DNA of 64,000 bases from Streptomyces sp. AV19. Lineage in GTDB: Bacteria; Actinomycetota; Actinomycetes; Streptomycetales; Streptomycetaceae. Both the position numbers and the translations under genes were made by a program. Below the pieces are notes generated by a model, which worked only from the letters and a program-made list of their open reading frames with translations, had not been told where the DNA came from and searched no databases. Below, one piece after another: positions 42,652-49,718 of the stretch. The stretch covers positions 783,915-847,914 of the forward strand of contig NZ_JAEAMR010000022.1 of the NCBI RefSeq assembly GCF_015999245.1, given 5' to 3'. Within the stretch, counting starts at the first letter, position 1, and every line of letters starts with the position of its first letter.

Positions 42652-43665
42652 GTGAACACACGCAGCGGACCGCGGACCGTCGTCGTCACCGGGGCGAGCG
42701 GCGGCGTCGGACGCGCCACGGCGCGGGCCTTCGCCGCGCGCGGCGACCGGGTCGCCCTGCTGGCCCGGGGCCGCAGGGGCCTCGACGCCGCCGCGCGCGA
42801 GGTCGTCGAGGCCGGCGGGCAGGCGCTGGTCGTGCCCGTGGACGTGGCCGACCACCTCGCCGTGCGCGCGGCGGCGGACCGGGTGGAGGAGGCGTTCGGC
42901 CCGGTGGACGTCTGGGTCAACAACGCCTCCGCGACCGTCTTCGCGCCCTTCGTCGAGATCGAGCCGGACGAGTTCCGGCGCGCCACCGAGGTCACCTATC
43001 TGGGCTGCGTGTACGGCACGCACGCCGCGCTGTCACGGATGCTGCCGCGCGACCACGGCACGATCGTCCAGGTCGGCTCGGCGCAGGCGTACCGGGGGAT
43101 GCCGCTGCAGGCGGCCTACTGCGGGGCGGAGCACGCGATCCAGGGCATGAACGAGGCGCTGCGCTGCGAGCTGCTGCACGAGGGCAGCAAGGTGCGCACG
43201 ACGATGGTGCAGTTGCCGGCCCTGAACACCCCCCAGTTCCGCTGGGCGCTGTCCCGTCTGCCGCACCGCCCGCGGCCCGTCCCGCCGGTCTACCAGCCGG
43301 AGGTGGCGGCGCGGGCGATCGTCCACGCGGCCGACCATCCGGACCGGCGCGAGCACTGGGTCGGCGGCAGCACGGTCGCCGCACTGCTGGCCAACGCGGT
43401 GGCGCCGGGGCTGCTGGACCGCTGTCTGGCCCGGACGGCCTTCGCCTCCCAGCAGACGGTGCTGCCGCGGGAGGACATGGACCCGGTCAATCTCTGGCAC
43501 CCGGAGGACGGTCCCGACGGGCACGACTTCGGGGCGCACGGCACCTTCGACGACCGGGCGGTCCGCCACGGGGTGCAGCCGTGGCTGGCCCGGCACCGCG
43601 GCGCGGTGGCGGCGGTCGCGGCGGCGGCCGGAGTGGGCGCGGCGGGGCTGCGGCGGCGCCGCTGA
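42652..43665 (+). CDS. Short-chain dehydrogenase with altered YxxxK
   Basis: 337 residues; GTG with GAGGGG upstream. Cofactor motif VVVTGASGGVGRATARAFAA, VNNASATVFAPF (NNA), VGSAQAYRGMP with the catalytic Ser, and AAYCGAEHAIQG where the YxxxK lysine is glutamate. C-terminal extension ends in a hydrophobic helix AVAAVAAAAGVGAAGL plus RRRR, possibly a membrane anchor. The K to E change should impair NAD(P)H-dependent reduction in the standard mechanism. Confidence 0.82.
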   Translation: MNTRSGPRTVVVTGASGGVGRATARAFAARGDRVALLARGRRGLDAAAREVVEAGGQALVVPVDVADHLAVRAAADRVEEAFGPVDVWVNNASATVFAPFVEIEPDEFRRATEVTYLGCVYGTHAALSRMLPRDHGTIVQVGSAQAYRGMPLQAAYCGAEHAIQGMNEALRCELLHEGSKVRTTMVQLPALNTPQFRWALSRLPHRPRPVPPVYQPEVAARAIVHAADHPDRREHWVGGSTVAALLANAVAPGLLDRCLARTAFASQQTVLPREDMDPVNLWHPEDGPDGHDFGAHGTFDDRAVRHGVQPWLARHRGAVAAVAAAAGVGAAGLRRRR

Positions 43666-43865
43666 GGGCCGCCCGCGCGGGTCACCCGTTCGGCCGTATT
43701 GCGCCACTCCCCGGCGCGGCCGCACCATGACCAGTACGACGCCGGAACCCGACAGGGTTCCCGGGCTCCTTCCGCCCGCCCCGCCGGGCCCGTATCCATC
43801 GCGATTCTCCGCTCCACGGGCCCTGGCGCAGCGCGTTCCACGGGCCCCTACCTAGGGGGTGGGCC

Positions 43866-44330
43866 GTGACCACGGCACCGCGCAACGACTCCGTTCCCGG
43901 GCGGCAGACGGCCGTCCGGCTGATCTTCGAGTACGAGGGGACGGACATCCGTCTGGTCTCCCGGCAGCGGGTGGAGATGGTCCCGCCGCCCGGCGACCCG
44001 CTCCACCCGGAGCAGGACCTGCACGGCTTCTGGGTGGAGGTCCGGGACGCGGGTCTCCACCCGCTCTACCGGCGCGTCATGCACCCTCCGGTGCGCCACG
44101 ACGCCGAGGTGTTCTCCGACGACCCGGAGCGCTCGCTCGCCCGGGTGCCGGTGGACGAGCCGAAGGGGGCCTTCGCGGTGCTGGTCCCCGACCTGGCGGA
44201 CGCCGATCACATCGCGCTGGTGAGCAGCCCGCCGGCCCCGGGGGCGACCGCCGCTCCCGCGACGGAGGTGGCGCGCTTCGCCCTGGGTCCGGGCGCGGAC
44301 GAGGCGGGTACGGACGAGGGGGGACGCTGA
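43866..44330 (+). CDS. Hypothetical partner protein of the M64 peptidase
   Basis: 154 residues from a GTG with AGGGGGTGGGCC upstream. QTAVRLIFEYEGTDIRLVSR, VEMVPPPGDPLHPEQDLHGF, WVEVRDAGLHPLYRRVMHPP. It looks like a single beta-sandwich domain and has no signal peptide. The next gene starts one base after its stop (TGAGATG), so the products are made together. I know no characterised homologue. A chaperone, inhibitor or targeting subunit for the peptidase is possible but only inferred. Confidence 0.75.
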   Translation: MTTAPRNDSVPGRQTAVRLIFEYEGTDIRLVSRQRVEMVPPPGDPLHPEQDLHGFWVEVRDAGLHPLYRRVMHPPVRHDAEVFSDDPERSLARVPVDEPKGAFAVLVPDLADADHIALVSSPPAPGATAAPATEVARFALGPGADEAGTDEGGR

Positions 44331-44331
44331 G

Positions 44332-46353
44332 ATGGGTACGGGGGACGGGGCCGTCGTCGGCACCACGAAAATCGTCGACAACGGTCCGGCGACGGTCCGC
44401 TGGAACCTGGTGATCATGGGGGACGGCTACCAGAACGCGCAGCTGGGGCAGTTCGCCACCGATACCCAGAACTTCGTCAACACCCTCTTCGCCACCGCGC
44501 CGTTCACCGCCCTGCGGTCCGCGGTCAACGTGTACCGGGTGGACGTCCGGTCCACCGACAGCGGGGCGGACGACCCCGCGGCCTGCGGCGGCACGGGGGC
44601 GACGGCCCGGACGTACTTCGACGCGGCGTTCTGCAACAACGGCGCCCGCCGGCTCCTGACCGTCGACACGGGCACGGCGCTGACGGCGGCGGGGAACGCC
44701 GTGCCGCAGTGGAACATGGTGATGGTCATCGTCAACTCCGCGGTGTACGGCGGGTCCGGCGGCCAGGTCGCGGTCTTCTCGCTCGCGGCCAACGCGAACG
44801 AGATCGGCCTGCACGAGATGGGCCACACCGCGTTCGGTCTGGCGGACGAGTACGAGTACTACCTCGGCTGCGGTGTCGACACCGACCGCAACGTCCACCC
44901 GGCGCTGGAGCCGGCCGAGCCCAACGTCACGATCGACGCGGGCCGGACGACCAACAAGTGGCGGGACCTGATCCTGGGTGCCACCGCCCTGCCGACGACG
45001 CGGAACGCGAACTGCGCGGTGTGCGACCCGCAGCCCAGTCCGGTGGGCGCGAACACCGTCGGCGCTTTCGAGGGCGCCCACTACTACCACTGCGCCGCGT
45101 ACCGGCCGCAGTTCACCTGCCGGATGCGGGCGCTCGGCAATCCCTTCTGCGCCGTGTGCGAGCGCCGGATCCGCCAGACGCTGGCGCCCCACCTGCCGGT
45201 CGTCGTGAACCGGGTCGCCGCGGTCGCGCGGACCTCGGGCCACCTGGACGTCTTCTGGGCGAACACCGACGGCAAGGTGTGGAGCAACTGGTGGGACCAG
45301 GCGCCCGGGATGGGCTGGGGCGACCACGGTGCGTTCCCGATCGCCCGCGACTTCCCCGTGCCGGTGGCCCACGACGCGGCCGTGGCCACGGTGGCCCGGA
45401 CGTCCGGGCACCTGGACGTCTTCTGGACCGGGCTGGACGGGAAGATCTGGAGCAACTGGTGGGACCAGGGCGCCGGGATGGGCTGGTACGACCACGGCGC
45501 CTTCCCCATCGCCCGCGACTTCCCGGCCGCCGCCTCGCCGGGCACGGGCCTCTCCGCGGTGGCCCGGACGTCCGGGCACCTGGACGTCTTCTGGACCGGG
45601 GTGGACCGGAAGATCTGGAGCAACTGGTGGGACCAGCAGGCGGGAATGGGCTGGTACGACCACGGCGCCTTCCCCATCGCCCGCGACTTCCCCGTGTTTC
45701 CGACGGAGGCGACCGCCGTCGCGTCGGTGGCCCGGACGTCCGGGCATCTGGATGTCTTCTGGGCGGGGAGCGACGGCAAGATCTGGAGCAACTGGTGGGA
45801 CCAGGGCGCCGGGATGGGCTGGTGGGACCACGGGGCGTTCCCCATCGCCCGCGACTTCCCGGTCCCGCCCGCGCCCGATACCGGCATCGCCGCCGTCGCC
45901 CGGACCTCGGGGCACCTGGACGTCTTCTGGGCCGGCACCGACGGCAAGATCTGGAGCGCCTGGTGGGACCAGATCCCCGGCATGGGCTGGTACGACCACG
46001 GCGCCTTCCCGGTCTCCGCCTCCTTCCCCGTCCCGCCCGCACCCGGCACCGGCGTCGCCGCCGTCGCCCGGACCTCGGGGCACCTCGACGTCTTCTGGAC
46101 CGGCACCGACGGCAAGGTGTGGAGCGCCTGGTGGGACCAGCAGGCGGGAATGGGCTGGTACGACCACGGGGTCTTCCCCGTCGCCCGCGACTTCCCGGTC
46201 CCGGCGGCCCCGGGCACGGGCGTCACCGCGGTCGCCCGGACGTCGGGGCATCTGGACGTCTTCTGGGCGGGGGCCAACGGGAGGGTGTGGAGCGCCTGGT
46301 GGGACCAGATCCCGGGGATGGGGTGGTACGACCACGGGGTGTTCTCCATCTGA
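44332..46353 (+). CDS. M64 family zinc peptidase with seven-repeat propeller domain
   Basis: 673 residues. Residues 1-290 are the M64 (IgA-peptidase-like) catalytic domain: VIMGDGYQNAQLGQFATDTQ, then the zinc site HEMGHTAFGLADEYEY (H161, E162, H165, D172). CAVCDPQPSP and CAVCERRIR supply paired cysteines. Residues ~298-673 are seven copies of a 54-residue unit: VARTSGHLDVFW...W(S/G)...WWDQ...GMGWYDHGAFP. Seven tryptophan-rich units suggest a seven-bladed propeller such as PLL-type lectins. There is no signal peptide, so export, if any, is by a route not visible. Coupled to the 154-residue gene before it. Confidence 0.88.
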   Translation: MGTGDGAVVGTTKIVDNGPATVRWNLVIMGDGYQNAQLGQFATDTQNFVNTLFATAPFTALRSAVNVYRVDVRSTDSGADDPAACGGTGATARTYFDAAFCNNGARRLLTVDTGTALTAAGNAVPQWNMVMVIVNSAVYGGSGGQVAVFSLAANANEIGLHEMGHTAFGLADEYEYYLGCGVDTDRNVHPALEPAEPNVTIDAGRTTNKWRDLILGATALPTTRNANCAVCDPQPSPVGANTVGAFEGAHYYHCAAYRPQFTCRMRALGNPFCAVCERRIRQTLAPHLPVVVNRVAAVARTSGHLDVFWANTDGKVWSNWWDQAPGMGWGDHGAFPIARDFPVPVAHDAAVATVARTSGHLDVFWTGLDGKIWSNWWDQGAGMGWYDHGAFPIARDFPAAASPGTGLSAVARTSGHLDVFWTGVDRKIWSNWWDQQAGMGWYDHGAFPIARDFPVFPTEATAVASVARTSGHLDVFWAGSDGKIWSNWWDQGAGMGWWDHGAFPIARDFPVPPAPDTGIAAVARTSGHLDVFWAGTDGKIWSAWWDQIPGMGWYDHGAFPVSASFPVPPAPGTGVAAVARTSGHLDVFWTGTDGKVWSAWWDQQAGMGWYDHGVFPVARDFPVPAAPGTGVTAVARTSGHLDVFWAGANGRVWSAWWDQIPGMGWYDHGVFSI

Positions 46354-46516
46354 CGCCACCGGCGACCCGATGCCACCGGCGATCCGACGCCGATTGCACC
46401 GCGGATCACCCGTTCGAGCGGCGGAAGGCTGCGCTCCGGCGTGCCTGCGTGTGGGATGAGGACTGCGTGCGGTAAGAGCACCCGACCTCTCTCCCGAGCT
46501 GTGTGAGGAGCGGCAG

Positions 46517-46633
46517 ATGACCTTCTCGGAGCGAGACGTGGCGGACGAGATCGAGCAGATGAAGGAGGACACGCTGAACCAGGTGGTCAGCGACGAGGAC
46601 CGGGACGCCGGGCTCGCCGACGAGGAGTGGTGA
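46517..46633 (+). CDS. Acidic 38-residue microprotein
   Basis: ATG behind GAGGAGCGGCAG. Reads MTFSERDVADEIEQMKEDTL then NQVVSDEDRDAGLADEEW. Sixteen Asp/Glu residues out of 38 and a C-terminal DEEW. Codon choice has the GC3 bias of real genes. It stands alone between the M64 gene (163 bases away) and the SpoIIE-type signalling gene (70 bases on). The first half could form an amphipathic helix. Could be a RiPP-like leader without core, an adaptor or a small regulator; no family known to me. Confidence 0.6.
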   Translation: MTFSERDVADEIEQMKEDTLNQVVSDEDRDAGLADEEW

Positions 46634-46703
46634 GGGGACGGACCGGCCCCCCGCGCGGCGTCCAACGTTCGCGCCGCGCGGGGCACCACGGTAGACATGG
46701 GGT

Positions 46704-49469
46704 ATGGCCCGAATCCGGGGCCGCTCCTGGAGGCCCTCGGGCCGCTGGTTCGCCGGCCGGCGCGCGGGCAGTCGGCACGAGCGGCGGCAGTGGCGGCACA
46801 GTCCACGCGGGGCGTCGTCGCGGCGTCCGTGGGCGGTGAAGAGCACCCGCAGCGTCGCCGGCCAGATGTTCCTGCTGCAGGTGCTGATCGTGCTGCTGCT
46901 CGTCGTGGCCGCGGTCGGCACGCTGCTGTTCCAGGCGCGGAGCGACAGGTTCCAGGCGGCGCGCGACCGGTCGCTCGCCGCGGCCGAGGCGTTCGCGCAG
47001 GCGCCCGGGCTGCCCGCCGTGATGGAGGGCCCCGACCCGTCGGCCGTCCTCCAGCCGCTGACCGAGGAGGCCCGCAAGCGCGGCGGCGTCGACTTCATCG
47101 TCGTCACCGACCGCGACGGCATGCGGTACACCCACCCCGAGCCGGGGGAGATCGGCAAGCGCTTCGTCGGCACCATCGGGCCCACCGTGACCTCCGGGAA
47201 GATCACTATCGAGGACGTGCACGGCCCGCTCGGCCAGGAGGTCCAGGCCATCGTCCCGGTGCGCGACGCGAGCGGCGCGATCATCGGCGTGGTCGCCTCC
47301 GGGATCAAGGTCAGCGCGGTCAGCAGCGCCTTCGACCGGCAGCTGCCCTTCGTCCTCGGCGCCGGCGCGGCGGCCCTCGCCCTGGCCACGGCGGGCACGG
47401 CGCTGGTCAGCCGGCGGCTGCGGCGGCAGACCCACGGCCTGGGCCCGGCCGAGATGACCCGGATGTACGAACACCACGACGCGGTGCTGCACGCCGTGCG
47501 CGAGGGCGTGGTCATCGTCGGCGGCGACGGACGCCTCCTGCTGGCCAACGACGAGGCGCGGCGCCTGCTGGACCTGCCGGCGGACGTGGAGGGCCGGCCC
47601 GTCGACGAGCTGGGGCTCGACGCGCGGACGGCCACGGTCCTGTCGTCCCGGCGCGCGGTCACCGACGAGGTGCTGCCCGTCGGCGACCGGCTGCTGGCCG
47701 TCAACCTCCGGCCCACCGACCGCGGCGGCGGCCCGCCCGGCAGCGTCGCCACCCTGCGGGACTCCACCGAGCTGCGGGCCCTGGCCGGCCGGGCGGAGGT
47801 GGCGCGCGGGCGGCTGCGGCTGCTGTACGACGCGAGCGTGGCCGTCGGCACGACCCTCGACGTCCGGCGCACCGCCGAGGAGCTCACCCGGGTGGCCTCG
47901 CCCCGGTTCACCGACTACGCCTCCGTGGACCTCGCCGAGCCCGTGCTGCACGGCGACGAGCCCAAGCTGTCGGCGCGGGGCGGCGCGGAGGCGGTGCTGC
48001 GCCGGGTGGCGCTCACCGGTCCGACGGACGACAGCCCGCTCTACCCGGCGGGCGAGCTGGTCACCTTCGCGGGGCCGACCCCGCAGGCCATCGGGTTCGT
48101 CAGCGGCCACCCCGTGCTCGTCCCCGACCTGGCCGCCTCCTCCGGCTGGCGCACCCAGGACCCGTCCCGCACCCAGGCCGTGCTGGACTACGGCCTCGTC
48201 TCGATGATCACGGTGCCGCTGAAGGCGCGGGGCGTGCTGCTGGGCATCGCCACCTTCTGGCGCACCCGGGACAGCGCGCCCTTCGAGGAGGACGACCTAT
48301 CGCTCGCCGAGGAGCTGGCGGCGCGCGCCGCCGTGTGCGTCGACAACGCCCGCCGCTACACCCGCGAGCACGACATGGCCGTCGCCCTCCAGCACAGCCT
48401 GCTGCCGCGCGGCCTGCCCGAGCAGAACGCCCTGGACGTCGCCTACCGCTACCTGCCGGCCCAGGCCGGGGTGGGCGGCGACTGGTTCGACGTCATCCCG
48501 CTGCCCGGCGCGCGGGTCGCCCTGGTGGTGGGCGACGTGGTCGGGCACGGGCTGCACGCCGCCGCCACCATGGGCCGGCTGCGCACGGCCGTGCTGAACT
48601 TCTCCACCCTCGACCTGCCCCCGGACGAACTCCTCGGCCACCTCGACGAGTTGGTGGCCCGCATCGACCAGGAGGCGGCGGACGCGGAGGACGAGCCGTC
48701 CGTCGCGGGCGCCACCTGCCTGTACGCGGTCTACGACCCGGTGTCCGGCGTCTGTTCCCTGGCGCGCGCCGGCCACCCCCTGCCGGCCCTGGTCTCGCCG
48801 GACGGCACGGTGGACTTCCCCGAACTCCCCGCCGGGCCGCCGCTGGGCCTGGGCGGCCTGCCGTTCGAGGCCGCCGAACTGCGCCTGCCGGAGGGCAGCG
48901 GCCTCGTCCTGTACACCGACGGCCTGGTCGAGGACCGCCGCCGGGACATCGACGAGGGGCTGGCCGCCCTGCGCGGGGCGCTGTCGGCCGCCGGCCGCAC
49001 CCCGCAGGAGACCTGCGAGGACGTCCTCGCCGCCCTGATGCCCGACCGGCAGACGGACGACATCGCCCTGATCGTGGCCCGTACGCGGACGCTGCCGGCC
49101 GACCGGATCGCGGAGTGGGAGCTGCCCTCCGACCCGGCGGTCGTGGCCCGCGCCCGGGCGGACGTGACCCGGCAGCTCGCCGAATGGGGCCTGGAGGAGG
49201 CGGTCTTCACGACCGAGCTGATCCTCAGCGAGCTGATCACCAACGCCATCCGGCACGCGTCCGGGCCGATCCGGGTGCGGCTGCTGCGCGACCGGATGCT
49301 GATCTGCGAGGTCTCCGACACGAGCAGCACGTCGCCGCACCTGCGGTACGCGGCGGCGGAGGACGAGGGTGGGCGGGGGTTGTTCCTGGTGGCGCAGTTG
49401 GCGGAGAGGTGGGGTACGCGGTATCTCCCTGGCGGGAAGGTGATCTGGGCGGAGCAGCCGTTGTCGTGA
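46704..49469 (+). CDS. Membrane sensor with Cache, PAS, GAF, SpoIIE phosphatase and HATPase domains
   Basis: 921 residues. TM1 about 55-76, extracytoplasmic single-Cache domain 80-205 (FIVVTDRDGMRYTHPEPGEI then GKRFVG), TM2 214-236, PAS 255-340, GAF about 370-560, PP2C-type SpoIIE 590-785 (GVGGDWFDVIPLPG; VVGDVVGHGLHAAATMGRLR; DDIALIVARTR), HATPase 800-921 (SELITNAIRHASGPIRVRLL; GGRGLFLVAQL). It can in principle phosphorylate and dephosphorylate an anti-sigma-factor antagonist; its target is unknown. The Cache part is DcuS/CitA-like and may sense a small acid. A basic N-terminal 45 residues precede TM1. Confidence 0.92.
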   Translation: MARIRGRSWRPSGRWFAGRRAGSRHERRQWRHSPRGASSRRPWAVKSTRSVAGQMFLLQVLIVLLLVVAAVGTLLFQARSDRFQAARDRSLAAAEAFAQAPGLPAVMEGPDPSAVLQPLTEEARKRGGVDFIVVTDRDGMRYTHPEPGEIGKRFVGTIGPTVTSGKITIEDVHGPLGQEVQAIVPVRDASGAIIGVVASGIKVSAVSSAFDRQLPFVLGAGAAALALATAGTALVSRRLRRQTHGLGPAEMTRMYEHHDAVLHAVREGVVIVGGDGRLLLANDEARRLLDLPADVEGRPVDELGLDARTATVLSSRRAVTDEVLPVGDRLLAVNLRPTDRGGGPPGSVATLRDSTELRALAGRAEVARGRLRLLYDASVAVGTTLDVRRTAEELTRVASPRFTDYASVDLAEPVLHGDEPKLSARGGAEAVLRRVALTGPTDDSPLYPAGELVTFAGPTPQAIGFVSGHPVLVPDLAASSGWRTQDPSRTQAVLDYGLVSMITVPLKARGVLLGIATFWRTRDSAPFEEDDLSLAEELAARAAVCVDNARRYTREHDMAVALQHSLLPRGLPEQNALDVAYRYLPAQAGVGGDWFDVIPLPGARVALVVGDVVGHGLHAAATMGRLRTAVLNFSTLDLPPDELLGHLDELVARIDQEAADAEDEPSVAGATCLYAVYDPVSGVCSLARAGHPLPALVSPDGTVDFPELPAGPPLGLGGLPFEAAELRLPEGSGLVLYTDGLVEDRRRDIDEGLAALRGALSAAGRTPQETCEDVLAALMPDRQTDDIALIVARTRTLPADRIAEWELPSDPAVVARARADVTRQLAEWGLEEAVFTTELILSELITNAIRHASGPIRVRLLRDRMLICEVSDTSSTSPHLRYAAAEDEGGRGLFLVAQLAERWGTRYLPGGKVIWAEQPLS

Positions 49470-49483
49470 CGGGGGTTGCTTGT

Positions 49484-49710
49484 GCCCCGGACCCTCCCCC
49501 AGAGGGGGTACCCCCACTTTCACCGTTTCTCGCGCGCTCCGCGCGGGGGTGCAACGCGGCTGCGCCGCGTTCGTCCTCAAGCGCCGGACGGGCTGGATTG
49601 GCGCGCCGAATCAGCCCGTCCGGCGCTTGAGGACATCGCCCGAAGGGCGATGCGGGGGTCCGGGGGCGAAGCCCCCGGGAAACGGTGAAAGGGCGGGGTC
49701 GGGGAACCCC
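49484..49710. repeat. Dispersed repeat, copy B with perfect 22-bp hairpin
   Basis: Same architecture as copy A: CCGGACCCTCCCCCAGAGGG, CTTTCACCGTTTC, central inverted repeat, GAAACGGTGAAAGGGCGGGG-like end. The central arms (about 49574-49595 and 49612-49633) pair over 22 bases without mismatch around a 16-base loop. Sits between converging genes (sensor and metE). Confidence 0.88.
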
Positions 49711-49718
49711 CTACGGCA

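Noticed and set aside
43727..43855. 42-codon frame before the M64 pair (MTSTTPEPDRVPG...)
   Set aside because: No ribosome binding site, proline-rich composition and no family; kept out as more likely chance.
45220..46350. Regular ~162-bp repeats considered as a CRISPR-like or satellite array
   Set aside because: They are in-frame protein repeats of the M64 peptidase, with no spacer/repeat alternation and no cas genes.
46697..49630. 977-codon open frame overlapping the sensor gene
   Set aside because: Shifted frame of the SpoIIE/HATPase sensor; arginine/proline-rich with no domain.
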